A DNA stretch of 24,307 nt, taken from a virus. The position numbers and the translations under genes are program-made. Under the pieces are notes generated by a model, which had not been told where the DNA came from, ran no database searches, and saw only the letters and a program-made list of their open reading frames with translations. How positions within the stretch are numbered: position 1 is the first letter of the stretch; every line of letters begins with the position of its first letter. This document shows positions 15,454 through 21,085 of this stretch, piece after piece. Location of the stretch: positions 1-24,307 of the IMG/VR virus record IMGVR_UViG_3300022934_000176. One strand, 5' to 3'.

Positions 15454-15568
15454 TGATTCGTTTTGCCCTGCCGATGTCCAAAAAAGTGATTCGTTTTGAG
15501 CTATTTTCGGACCGTCCGAAGATAAATACCCTAAAGGGTAAAAAAAGTGTTTGACAAAAAACGAATCA
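15454..15568. promoter_or_regulatory. Three copies of TGATTCGTTTTG around the rightward promoter
   Basis: Direct copies lie at 15454-15465 and 15488-15499. An inverted copy with two extra bases (CAAAAAACGAATCA, 15555-15568) overlaps the end of the -35 box and the spacer of the rightward promoter. The 23-bp palindrome at 15503-15525 sits between them. The arrangement resembles an operator cluster for a repressor or activator of the early arm. Confidence 0.5.
15503..15525. promoter_or_regulatory. 23-bp palindrome, copy 1 (upstream of early promoter)
   Basis: Half-site TATTTTCGGAC, central C, half-site GTCCGAAGATA, with one mismatch between arms. It lies 25 bases upstream of the TTGACA at 15551. 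The arms meet at a single base, so an RNA hairpin is unlikely and a protein dimer site is favoured. Confidence 0.7.
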
Positions 15569-15580
15569 CCTGCCAATTTA
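15551..15580 (+). promoter_or_regulatory. Rightward early promoter candidate
   Basis: A perfect TTGACA (15551-15556) is followed by A/T-rich AATTTA after 18 bases, a weak -10 box. It lies about 75 bases before the first early gene and downstream of palindrome copy 1. The weak -10 suggests dependence on an activator, which is inference. Confidence 0.45.
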
Positions 15581-15629
15581 AATGCATCGAAACGGCGACA
15601 ACCGCCACAGCAAAAAAGGAAAATTCGAT

Positions 15630-16166
15630 ATGACAAACGCAGTAGCAAAAACACACATCGACGCAACAGTAACATACAAAGGCACATCATACACATTCAG
15701 CGAAGCTTGTGATCACGTTTCACACCTATTTGATCAGCGTGACGATACCGCAGAATTGGTGCTATTTCAGACCCGTGATATTGGCCTATGGTTGCTGCAG
15801 CTCCGCTCAGTGTACAAGAGCAACAAGCAATTTGGTGCCGCTATCGCCGCCACACCCCTAAGCAAGCGCTCAGCACAGGACCGCAACGATGCAATGTTCG
15901 TCGCTGAAAACTGGGACAAAGTAGCGAAGCTAAACAAAAAAGGTGAACTCAATTCCCTTGGTGCATCAGCGGTCCGTAAGCGGGTCAAAAAAGCGCAGAC
16001 TGCAGGTAACACAAGCAAAGGCAAGCAAGCGGCTAAGCCCACAGCGGAAGCGGATGCACCCATCACAGCGGACAGCCTTGCCAAGGCGACAATGAAATTG
16101 TTGAATGACAACAACATCACACTTGCAGACTTCCGTAAGGCATTGACCAAGGCAAGCAAGGCATAA
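15630..16166 (+). CDS. First early gene, Lys/Ala-rich protein, function unknown
   Basis: The chosen ATG at 15630 follows AAAAAGGAAAA and gives 178 residues; an in-frame ATG at 15582 has no good ribosome site. The N-terminal domain (residues about 1-115) includes TRDIGLWLLQLRSVYKSNKQ and a serine-rich segment leading to AMFVAENWDKVAKLNKKG. This loosely resembles DUF3102-like phage proteins that combine a helical domain with a possible helix-turn-helix. A Lys/Ala/Thr linker follows, then a short C-terminal helical domain (ITADSLAKATMKLLNDNN). As the first gene after the early promoter it could be a regulator or a host-takeover protein. Codon use looks more GC rich than in later early genes. Confidence 0.7.
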   Translation: MTNAVAKTHIDATVTYKGTSYTFSEACDHVSHLFDQRDDTAELVLFQTRDIGLWLLQLRSVYKSNKQFGAAIAATPLSKRSAQDRNDAMFVAENWDKVAKLNKKGELNSLGASAVRKRVKKAQTAGNTSKGKQAAKPTAEADAPITADSLAKATMKLLNDNNITLADFRKALTKASKA

Positions 16167-16173
16167 TAACCAC

Positions 16174-16191
16174 GGCCCCCTTCGGGGGGTC
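16174..16191 (+). terminator. UUCG-loop hairpin after the first early gene
   Basis: GGCCCCC pairs with GGGGGTC across a TTCG tetraloop. The sequence after it (TCACTCTCTCACC) is pyrimidine rich but has no T run. It may be a partial terminator, an RNA-stabilising 3' hairpin or an attenuator. Confidence 0.5.
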
Positions 16192-16224
16192 TCACTCTCT
16201 CACCTAGACACAAGGAAAAACAAA

Positions 16225-16401
16225 ATGCGTGAACTTTTAAAAGCAATTTCATATATCGGCGTTAGTGATTATTACAACGTAGTTGACCTAATCATTCTTG
16301 AGCAACACGAACAAGGCACGCACGATTATGACGCTGCCCTAGCAGAAGCGGTTAAGCGCATTAATGCAGACCCGCATAGATACATAGAAGAATATGCATA
16401 A
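16225..16401 (+). CDS. Small soluble protein, function unknown
   Basis: The open frame has 58 residues, starts ATG after CAAGGAAAAA, and begins MRELLKAISYIGVSDYYNVV. It is mixed helical with many acidic and aromatic residues and ends IEEYA. It is isolated between two UUCG-loop hairpins. No family is recognised. Confidence 0.65.
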   Translation: MRELLKAISYIGVSDYYNVVDLIILEQHEQGTHDYDAALAEAVKRINADPHRYIEEYA

Positions 16402-16409
16402 CATCACAG

Positions 16410-16435
16410 CCACCCTTCGGGGTGGTTTTTCTTTT
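16410..16435 (+). terminator. Rho-independent terminator
   Basis: CCACCC (16410-16415), TTCG loop, GGGTGG (16420-16425), then TTTTTCTTTT. This is a textbook intrinsic terminator. It closes the first early transcript, and palindrome copy 2 begins 6 bases beyond it. Confidence 0.85.
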
Positions 16436-16440
16436 CCCTC

Positions 16441-16463
16441 TATCTTCGGACCGTCCGAAAATA
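16441..16463. promoter_or_regulatory. 23-bp palindrome, copy 2
   Basis: Half-site TATCTTCGGAC, central C, half-site GTCCGAAAATA; one mismatch between arms. It lies between the terminator and the next small gene, 19 bases before its ATG. No convincing separate promoter is visible, so the palindrome may itself be part of the start region. Confidence 0.75.
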
Positions 16464-16482
16464 AAACTTGGAGTTAATCAAC

Positions 16483-16605
16483 ATGACAAGCAAACAACGC
16501 AAAGCGAAACAACGCACTCACACCCTTATGATCCTACTCAATATGCTATGCCTGAGCGTGTTCGGCTATGTGCTAGGCTATGCTATGGGATCTGGGCTGC
16601 TGTGA
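16483..16605 (+). CDS. Tiny single-pass membrane protein
   Basis: The open frame has 40 residues. A basic N-terminus MTSKQRKAKQRTHT precedes one hydrophobic helix (LMILLNMLCLSVFGYVLGYA). TTGGAG lies before the ATG. The positive-inside rule puts the N-terminus in the cytoplasm. Tiny early membrane proteins often act in superinfection exclusion or host membrane takeover; that is only a suggestion. Confidence 0.6.
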   Translation: MTSKQRKAKQRTHTLMILLNMLCLSVFGYVLGYAMGSGLL

Positions 16606-16787
16606 TATGGGACGGCGCAAGTTCCCACTACGCAAGCGTATACTGATGCGACCTATGAAGTTTTGTTGGCCTCAATATGGTGGGGTTGACAAACATTTTA
16701 TGGGGTGCCATTCTTATATACATACGAGATCGAAACCGCTTTCTTCGGACCATCCGATGATAGCCAAACCTATAAGGAGAAAATGAT
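16606..16787 (+). promoter_or_regulatory. Leader of the 16788 gene, with TTGACA and palindrome copy 3
   Basis: The 182-base gap holds TTGACA (16686-16691) with no clear -10 at 16-18 bases, palindrome copy 3 (16740-16762), and an AAGGAG ribosome site. If a promoter starts here the palindrome would fall downstream of the start point, as an operator or roadblock. Confidence 0.4.
16740..16762. promoter_or_regulatory. 23-bp palindrome, copy 3
   Basis: Half-site TTTCTTCGGAC, central C, half-site ATCCGATGATA. It is less symmetric than copies 1 and 2, but the left arm and the GATA end are kept. It lies 25 bases before the next ATG. Confidence 0.65.
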
Positions 16788-17231
16788 ATGGGTGAATATG
16801 TAATCTTTGCAATCGACAATGACGATAACGTACACACTAACGCTAAGTTCTTACGCTATGTAGATGAGCGTGAGGTGATGGGTAAAACCAAAGGCAAGAT
16901 GAAGTTGTGCATCGGCTCATACAAAGGCAAGCTCGAACGCTCGTACATAATGAGATGGGATGACTTTATGGAACACATCGCTGAGTCAGGCTACGTTGAC
17001 AAGCAAGAGTCCATCTTGATCTTGCGTGATGGGTACTACGGCAAGGTGTACGCTACGCTCAAGTTCAACAATGATGATGGCAAGTTCCCCAACGTAGGAC
17101 ATAATGACCTGTTCTTGGGTGAGTTCAAATCCATCCCTGCACATGAGGCACAGTATGAGGAGGCATGGACATACCGTCCAGACCTGGATACATACTATGT
17201 ATGCGAGGAGATCACGGAGGAGGTGGCGTAA
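16788..17231 (+). CDS. Early protein of unknown function
   Basis: The protein has 147 residues, MGEYVIFAIDNDDNVHTNAK at the start, preceded by ATAAGGAG. It alternates acidic and aromatic segments (MRWDDFMEHIAESGYVDKQE, then ILRDGYYGKVYATLKFNNDD) and ends in an acidic tail, CEEITEEVA. It looks like a compact soluble mixed alpha/beta protein. No family is recognised. Its acidic nature is shared with many phage inhibitors of host proteins, which is not evidence of function. Confidence 0.75.
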   Translation: MGEYVIFAIDNDDNVHTNAKFLRYVDEREVMGKTKGKMKLCIGSYKGKLERSYIMRWDDFMEHIAESGYVDKQESILILRDGYYGKVYATLKFNNDDGKFPNVGHNDLFLGEFKSIPAHEAQYEEAWTYRPDLDTYYVCEEITEEVA

Positions 17232-17239
17232 GCCATCTC

Positions 17240-17262
17240 TTTCTTCGGACCGTCCGTAAATA
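17240..17262. promoter_or_regulatory. 23-bp palindrome, copy 4
   Basis: Half-site TTTCTTCGGAC, central C, half-site GTCCGTAAATA. It fills most of the 45-base gap before the next gene and ends 2 bases before the GAGGAG ribosome site, so protein bound here could also affect access to the message start. Confidence 0.7.
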
Positions 17263-17276
17263 GAGGAGTTGACACT

Positions 17277-17486
17277 ATGGACAAGATTAAATTACAAGGT
17301 GGCTTCCACTGGAGCGACGAAGAAATCGTGTATTACTTTGATACACACTGGGGTGTCACATTACAGAAGCTGAGTGCGATGTGTGGGCGGTCTGTGCCTT
17401 ACATCAAAGAGTTGCTGATGGATGTGACTGAGATGGAAGTAAATGCAAAAGTATTAACCAAAGCTATAAGAGGAGCTACACAATGA
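17277..17486 (+). CDS. Small HTH-like protein
   Basis: The protein has 69 residues. The segment VTLQKLSAMCGRSVPYIKEL (about residues 28-47) reads like a helix-turn-helix, with a small residue at the turn and a hydrophobic pattern on both helices. The N-terminus FHWSDEEIVYYFDTHW is rich in aromatics. Similar small proteins occur in early regions of related phages, to my recollection. Palindrome copy 4 lies immediately upstream, so this protein is one candidate for the factor that binds the palindromes by autoregulation. That link is speculative. Confidence 0.7.
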   Translation: MDKIKLQGGFHWSDEEIVYYFDTHWGVTLQKLSAMCGRSVPYIKELLMDVTEMEVNAKVLTKAIRGATQ

Positions 17487-17749
17487 AACGTCACGCTAAA
17501 TCTGCATACACTAAGCTGAAGAACATAGGTGTGCCTATGTATATCCACGAAGGTGAGAGCTATCACTTCCTGATCAGCGCAGAGGAAAACTACGATACAG
17601 TATGGGCTGACTATTGGGCTATGTCTGATGGATCGTATGGTGATCTGGATGACTTCGGTGTAAACGAAAAGATTAACAAGGTGTTAAATGAGTATGATCT
17701 GTTCTGTGAATGGCAGAACCCTGGTGCGTTAGGAGTGTATGATGCGTAA
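17483..17749 (+). CDS. Small early protein of unknown function
   Basis: The protein has 88 residues. The ATG overlaps the previous TGA (ATGA). It begins MKRHAKSAYTKLKNIGVPMY and then is acidic and aromatic (WADYWAMSDGSYGDLDDFGV). The pattern VPMYIHEGESYHFLISAEEN suggests a small beta-sheet domain. No family is recognised. Confidence 0.7.
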   Translation: MKRHAKSAYTKLKNIGVPMYIHEGESYHFLISAEENYDTVWADYWAMSDGSYGDLDDFGVNEKINKVLNEYDLFCEWQNPGALGVYDA

Positions 17750-17981
17750 GAGATACTATGTGAATGTGTATAAGTATGAACGTGAGTATGGTGGCCCAGA
17801 GGAAGGTGGGTGGTACTACGATGCAGGTTATGACGGCTACGTATGGAATGCGTACACCGATGAAACATCTGCGATCAATAGAGCCAATGAACTTAGGAGG
17901 GGTATTGACAAACATCTTACGGTCATAGTAGAAGAACATAAGCCTCGGGATTGGCCTGAGGTTAGACCACATTACGAATAG
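17739..17981 (+). CDS. Small Tyr-rich early protein
   Basis: Two adjacent ATG codons (17739 and 17742) are possible starts; the second has better spacing to AGGAG. The protein is about 80 residues, with a Tyr/Gly-rich N-terminal half (YEREYGGPEEGGWYYDAGYD) and a helical part (TSAINRANELRRGIDKHLTV). It overlaps the previous gene by 11 bases. The function is unknown. Confidence 0.7.
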   Translation: MMRKRYYVNVYKYEREYGGPEEGGWYYDAGYDGYVWNAYTDETSAINRANELRRGIDKHLTVIVEEHKPRDWPEVRPHYE

Positions 17982-17992
17982 GAGACAGAGTA

Positions 17993-18142
17993 ATGACTGA
18001 GCAAGAAAAGCTAGAACTTGTAAGAGAAAGCCTGCAGTATGTACGAGAGTGCATCAAGCAGACGATAGATACAAAGGACGTATCACATCTAAGTGGTACG
18101 CTTCTTGTCCTTGGCCTACTGGATGGCACAGAAAAACTATAA
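17993..18142 (+). CDS. Short helical early protein
   Basis: The open frame has 49 residues, starts ATG after GGAGACAGAG, and begins MTEQEKLELVRESLQYVREC. It is predicted to be an alpha-helical hairpin with an Ile/Leu-rich second half. It fills an otherwise empty gap. No family is recognised. Confidence 0.6.
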   Translation: MTEQEKLELVRESLQYVRECIKQTIDTKDVSHLSGTLLVLGLLDGTEKL

Positions 18143-18164
18143 CGATACGAGAGGAGACTTCACA

Positions 18165-18788
18165 ATGTATCAACGTGACTGCAACACAATCGCTCACTAC
18201 GCTATGGCATCAGCCGATGGATTGTATGACGTGATAGAGTTCACCCTATGCACAATCAACATGCCACTCTCACGTGTCATACAGCAGCGTGTATCTATTA
18301 AAGCGGAGGGCATCCACAGCAAATGGGTGTCCCGTACTAAGGCGCAAGGCATAGAGTACGCCAAGGCTAACGCCCAGCGCTTGTACAAAGAGATCAACGC
18401 CATCGCTCAGCAGTATGGCAAGGACACTATTGATGGCGCTCAAGAGGCTGTGGATCTGTTTGTGTCTATTCCGTCTATCGGTATGGTCAAGGCAGGTTTC
18501 ATTGCACAGATGTGCGGCTTCGAGGTGGCTTGTCTGGATCGCCACAACATTCGTATTCTCGGACGGTCCGAAGATAGCTTGCTGCTTAACAAGAAGGTCA
18601 AGCCTGAGCTACGCCGCCGCAAGATACGTGACTACGTTAAGCTGTGTAGACGTAAGGGTGCCGAGTACTGGTGGAACACCTGGTGTAACTACGTAGCTGA
18701 CAAGGGTGGTATGAATAAGTCCTTGCCAACTGGTGATGCTGTGTCTAAGTATCACGTCACTGCAATTATGGGAGACATGAACCAATGA
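18165..18788 (+). CDS. Helix-hairpin-helix protein, DNA glycosylase-like
   Basis: The ATG at 18165 follows GAGGAG and gives 207 residues; the longer frame from 18093 lacks a good ribosome site and overlaps the gene before. Residues about 97-118 (VDLFVSIPSIGMVKAGFIAQ) form a helix-hairpin-helix of the type that contacts DNA backbone. They are followed by ACLDRHNIRIL, which sits where base-excision glycosylases carry their catalytic Asp (D125 here). No iron-sulfur Cys cluster is evident. The N-terminal third is helical and unlike known glycosylases. The role could be repair or a DNA-structure-binding function. Palindrome copy 5 lies inside the gene at codons for residues 130-138. Confidence 0.65.
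   Translation: MYQRDCNTIAHYAMASADGLYDVIEFTLCTINMPLSRVIQQRVSIKAEGIHSKWVSRTKAQGIEYAKANAQRLYKEINAIAQQYGKDTIDGAQEAVDLFVSIPSIGMVKAGFIAQMCGFEVACLDRHNIRILGRSEDSLLLNKKVKPELRRRKIRDYVKLCRRKGAEYWWNTWCNYVADKGGMNKSLPTGDAVSKYHVTAIMGDMNQ
18554..18576. promoter_or_regulatory. 23-bp palindrome, copy 5 (inside the HhH gene)
   Basis: Half-site TATTCTCGGAC, central G, half-site GTCCGAAGATA. It is the only copy with G in the centre. It encodes part of ILGRSEDS within the gene, so the palindrome is kept despite the coding constraint. Confidence 0.7.
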
Positions 18789-19120
18789 GTAACGATGTAG
18801 CATACAAGATGATTAACGATGTGATTAGACACACTGAGTGCGTAGTAATGATATCGTGTGAAGGTGAGATAGATTACACAGGCCGCAACCCTGATGCGAT
18901 ATGGGAAGCTGCCACTGGGTGTGATGAGGTAGAGCTTGAGCTATGTACTGTGAACCTTGACACACTAGAGTTGACACCTGTAGACTGGGCTTACCTAGTG
19001 CACGGCAATGCATCAGATGAAACTATCTGTGACTGTTTGCACGGCAAGTGGATTGACAACTGGTGTAACGTTACCGACTTCGGTAGTAGACCTTATGTAG
19101 TGGAGTTAGAACAATGTTAA
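18785..19120 (+). CDS. Small acidic early protein
   Basis: The protein has 111 residues and its ATG overlaps the previous stop (ATGA). It begins MSNDVAYKMINDVIRHTECV and has about seven Cys scattered through it and many Asp/Glu. The C-terminus DNWCNVTDFGSRPYVVELEQ suggests a compact beta domain. No family is recognised. Confidence 0.65.
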   Translation: MSNDVAYKMINDVIRHTECVVMISCEGEIDYTGRNPDAIWEAATGCDEVELELCTVNLDTLELTPVDWAYLVHGNASDETICDCLHGKWIDNWCNVTDFGSRPYVVELEQC

Positions 19121-19341
19121 TATGTAGAGCTACACGAACAGAACTAGTAGCTGAGATTGCAGGTGCTGTGCTAGAGAATATGTACTACGCTAATGTGACT
19201 GCACCAGAGGACTTGTGGGTGCACGATAAGGTGCACGACTGTACGATGTACACAGATGATGCACAAGATAGATTCAATACGCTATTCGATATAGTCGAGG
19301 AAACTATCGGTAGCTACTTACTTAATGAGGAGGACGTGTGA
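19114..19341 (+). CDS. Small acidic early protein
   Basis: The protein has 75 residues and overlaps the previous gene by 7 bases. It begins MLICRATRTELVAEIAGAVL and ends in an acidic helix (IVEETIGSYLLNEEDV). Soluble and helical; function unknown. Confidence 0.65.
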   Translation: MLICRATRTELVAEIAGAVLENMYYANVTAPEDLWVHDKVHDCTMYTDDAQDRFNTLFDIVEETIGSYLLNEEDV

Positions 19342-19505
19342 TGTACACTGTGACAATACTGTGGGGTGAGTACCCTGAAGATTCAGCAACAACAGCTGAG
19401 ACATATGAGTTCAGCACTAATGCTGAGCGTGAGGCATTCTTGTGGGGTGTCGAGGAGATGAACGGATGGTTAGGCTATCAGATACTGGAGCAAGTCGATG
19501 AGTAG
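19341..19505 (+). CDS. Short early protein
   Basis: The open frame has 54 residues, starts by TGATG coupling after GAGGAGG, and begins MYTVTILWGEYPEDSATTAE. The arrangement of one beta strand, an acidic loop, then a helix (NAEREAFLWGVEEM) is seen in many tiny phage proteins of unknown function. Confidence 0.6.
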   Translation: MYTVTILWGEYPEDSATTAETYEFSTNAEREAFLWGVEEMNGWLGYQILEQVDE

Positions 19506-19632
19506 TAGATTTATTATGGAGTACGAATGCCCATGTGGTGAGGTGTGGTTTATGCAGCATGACTGTGCTTGCAATGACCGCTGCCCATCGTGTAACAAAG
19601 AGAATGAACCAGTAAGCGTGGAGGATGTGTGA
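19498..19632 (+). CDS. Zinc-ribbon-like micro-protein
   Basis: The open frame has 44 residues and overlaps the previous gene by 8 bases. It holds six Cys in the pattern CPCG, then CACNDRCPSC, strongly suggesting one zinc-binding knuckle pair. The start MSSRFIMEYECPCGEVWFMQ resembles the short zinc ribbons of phage and bacterial regulatory proteins. It may bind nucleic acid or a host protein. Confidence 0.6.
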   Translation: MSSRFIMEYECPCGEVWFMQHDCACNDRCPSCNKENEPVSVEDV

Positions 19633-19781
19633 TGAAATATAAAGTAGCAGTCGTTTTATATGAACGGGTTGAGGCCGACAGTGAGGAAGAAGCTAAGCAG
19701 AAGTTTAAGGATGACTTTGAATTTCAAGACTTAACCTATGCGGAGTATAACATTGAGGAGATCTATGATGCCCAGAGTTAG
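19632..19781 (+). CDS. Short acidic early protein
   Basis: The open frame has 49 residues, starts by TGATG coupling, and begins MKYKVAVVLYERVEADSEEE. A single beta strand followed by an acidic helix (EEAKQKFKDDFEFQ) gives a split ferredoxin-like half. Function is unknown. Confidence 0.6.
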   Translation: MKYKVAVVLYERVEADSEEEAKQKFKDDFEFQDLTYAEYNIEEIYDAQS

Positions 19782-19962
19782 ATCGACAGCACAGATGATT
19801 AGCTTCTTGGATTGGGAGGGTTATGTACCTGATGACATTCCAGAGGACGAATGGTGGCGTTGGATCAAGGACAACGTTGACGGTGGAGAGTTCAACGACA
19901 GCGGTGTAGGTGATTGGATATGGGAAACAGACGTGGAGGTATTGGAAGATGAAACGAGTTGA
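19768..19962 (+). CDS. Short Trp/Asp-rich early protein
   Basis: Starting at ATG 19768 gives 64 residues; an ATG directly before it (19765) is also possible. GAGGAG lies upstream. The protein is rich in Trp and Asp (LDWEGYVPDDIPEDEWWRWI). It overlaps the previous gene by 14 bases. Function is unknown. Confidence 0.65.
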   Translation: MPRVRSTAQMISFLDWEGYVPDDIPEDEWWRWIKDNVDGGEFNDSGVGDWIWETDVEVLEDETS

Positions 19963-20356
19963 AGTATACTTTAATCTGCACAAGAAGTTATTCAGTGTGC
20001 GTGACTGTAAGACAGGGCGTGTGATCGACCACACTAATCATGTGGCTATCGCTAACCCACAGTTCGTAGTACGTAAGGCAGGACGTGAGCGTGTACTGCG
20101 TGAGCGTAAGAAGAATGTACATGCCTTTGTGCGTGGCTATATCTTGCCTGAGGATGACGAGGCTTGTGCACGTAACTACTTCCACACTGTGTGGCACGGC
20201 AAAGAGGTGACGTATAATCCATACAAGTACAGCAGCTTTGTAGTTAAGGACACAGAAGAACCTATTGACAAAGCTACAGTGGCTGTGCTAACAGGTGGTG
20301 GTGACCAGAAGGTTAAGACAAAGGTAATGCTAGGAGCAGGGTATGAATATATATAA
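19949..20356 (+). CDS. Basic early protein of a conserved phage family, function unknown
   Basis: The ATG at 19949 follows GGAGG and gives 135 residues. The N-terminal segment VYFNLHKKLFSVRDCKTGRV followed by VRKAGRERVLRERKKNVHAF recurs, to my recollection, in many phages of proteobacteria as a small protein of unknown function. The pattern suggests a beta-rich fold with a basic surface that could bind nucleic acid. The C-terminal 60 residues are less typical. It overlaps its neighbour by 14 bases. Confidence 0.75.
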   Translation: MKRVEVYFNLHKKLFSVRDCKTGRVIDHTNHVAIANPQFVVRKAGRERVLRERKKNVHAFVRGYILPEDDEACARNYFHTVWHGKEVTYNPYKYSSFVVKDTEEPIDKATVAVLTGGGDQKVKTKVMLGAGYEYI

Positions 20357-20368
20357 GGAGACACAACA

Positions 20369-20671
20369 ATGACTATAGCTACACTAGACGAGACAGACGA
20401 GGATACACGCTACCTGTGCGAAGTGATCGACGACAACAAGTATTTGATTACGGCATGCAAGACTGAGCAGTCAGGCATACGTATGCTTGCATTGCTTGAG
20501 ACACTATTCAACTTTGCTTGGTTCGATCTATCTTCGGACCGTCCGAAGTTAAGACTTGATGAGTATGACTACGACAGGTTCCTTGAGTACAGACATGAAC
20601 TCATACGTCCTGTACCTAACGTACAAAGCAAACCAAAACTTATTGTCATAGACGGAGGGCTTGACAAATGA
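20369..20671 (+). CDS. Small early protein containing palindrome copy 6
   Basis: The protein has 100 residues, preceded by AAGGAGA. It begins MTIATLDETDEDTRYLCEVI. Palindrome copy 6 encodes the LSSDRPKLR segment at residues about 54-62. The C-terminal PKLIVIDGGLDK is a beta-strand with an Asp-Gly-Gly loop. The palindrome gives the protein an SDRPK sequence that may have been inserted or selected at DNA level. Function is unknown. Confidence 0.65.
   Translation: MTIATLDETDEDTRYLCEVIDDNKYLITACKTEQSGIRMLALLETLFNFAWFDLSSDRPKLRLDEYDYDRFLEYRHELIRPVPNVQSKPKLIVIDGGLDK
20529..20551. promoter_or_regulatory. 23-bp palindrome, copy 6 (inside a gene)
   Basis: Half-site TATCTTCGGAC, central C, half-site GTCCGAAGTTA, with one mismatch between arms. 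It lies within the coding sequence of the gene at 20369. The preserved match despite coding constraint supports a real DNA function. Confidence 0.75.
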
Positions 20672-20802
20672 TTACTAAACAACTAAACCTGAAGATACTT
20701 ACTATGTGTGAGAAGATCTTGCCTGACACTCGTATGGCAAACAACAAAGAACTAAAGAACTTACTATCAGAAATTCGTACAGCACTAGAGGAGACAAAAT
20801 AA
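20668..20802 (+). CDS. Short helical early protein
   Basis: The open frame has 44 residues, overlaps the previous stop (ATGA) and its own stop overlaps the next ATG (TAATG). It begins MITKQLNLKILTMCEKILPD and is helical throughout. Function is unknown. Confidence 0.55.
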   Translation: MITKQLNLKILTMCEKILPDTRMANNKELKNLLSEIRTALEETK

Positions 20803-21026
20803 TGTTTGTATGTTTCGCAACTAAATCACTTAACGATGGCACACGTGGCTTCCGCTTTAACTTCGCAGGCATCAAGGGCTTGACCCGCAAGCGCCAGTCT
20901 ATCAAACGCTTTGGCGTAACACGTGGTGCTTGTATGACTGCATACCACATCGGTAAGCGCAGCGTGTACATCGAACAGTCTGGCAACAAGCGTGGCTCAC
21001 GTAAGGTGCGTCACTTTGCAGGCTAA
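20802..21026 (+). CDS. Small very basic early protein
   Basis: The protein has 74 residues, preceded by AGAGGAGA. It is rich in Arg/Lys/Gly (IKGLTRKRQSIKRFGVTRGA, then SGNKRGSRKVRHFAG) with no acidic cluster. Composition suggests nucleic-acid binding, possibly RNA or the host ribosome. It is the last gene before a terminator and so ends a transcription unit. Confidence 0.65.
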   Translation: MFVCFATKSLNDGTRGFRFNFAGIKGLTRKRQSIKRFGVTRGACMTAYHIGKRSVYIEQSGNKRGSRKVRHFAG

Positions 21027-21036
21027 CACACACATT

Positions 21037-21066
21037 GGTGGGGCTACATGGCCCCGCCTTTACTTT
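21037..21066 (+). terminator. Intrinsic terminator candidate
   Basis: GGTGGGGC (21037-21044) pairs with GCCCCGCC (21051-21058) across TACATG, with one G-T wobble. TTTACTTT follows. It divides the tiny-gene train from the genes downstream. Confidence 0.65.
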
Positions 21067-21085
21067 ACATGAGGAGACAAACAAT

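Larger units (their letters stand above)
14563..15629. other. Divergent gene-free control region and candidate replication origin
   Basis: No supported gene lies here. The left 300 bases are A/T rich and carry six AGTT(T/A)AACT words and a leftward promoter. The middle (about 14940-15120) holds a GCTAGC-AAA-GCTAGC hairpin (near 14990-15004) and two direct copies of ACAAGGGA(A/G)TGT exactly 30 bases apart. The right part (about 15125-15470) is clearly richer in G and C, with repeated GCATCA words, and is followed by TGATTCGTTTTG repeats, a 23-bp palindrome and a rightward promoter. Two gene arms diverge from it. Iterated words beside an A/T-rich tract are typical of origins and operator clusters, which is inference. 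Confidence 0.6.

Noticed and set aside
15503-15525. Palindrome as an RNA hairpin terminator
   Set aside because: The arms are separated by one base, leaving no loop without breaking pairs, and no T run follows; a DNA-binding site is simpler.
15141-15554. 137-residue plus-strand frame starting with GTG
   Set aside because: No ribosome site, His/Arg-rich low-complexity translation caused by GCATCA repeats, and it runs through the promoter-proximal repeats and palindrome 1. Better explained as noncoding control DNA.
14563-15629. CRISPR array or tRNA gene in the central region
   Set aside because: Repeats are too short and irregularly spaced for CRISPR, and no cloverleaf with a T-arm consensus is visible.
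16607-16786. 59-residue basic frame between the tiny membrane protein and the 16788 gene
   Set aside because: No convincing ribosome site, and it covers the TTGACA and palindrome 3; it reads like a leader rather than a gene.
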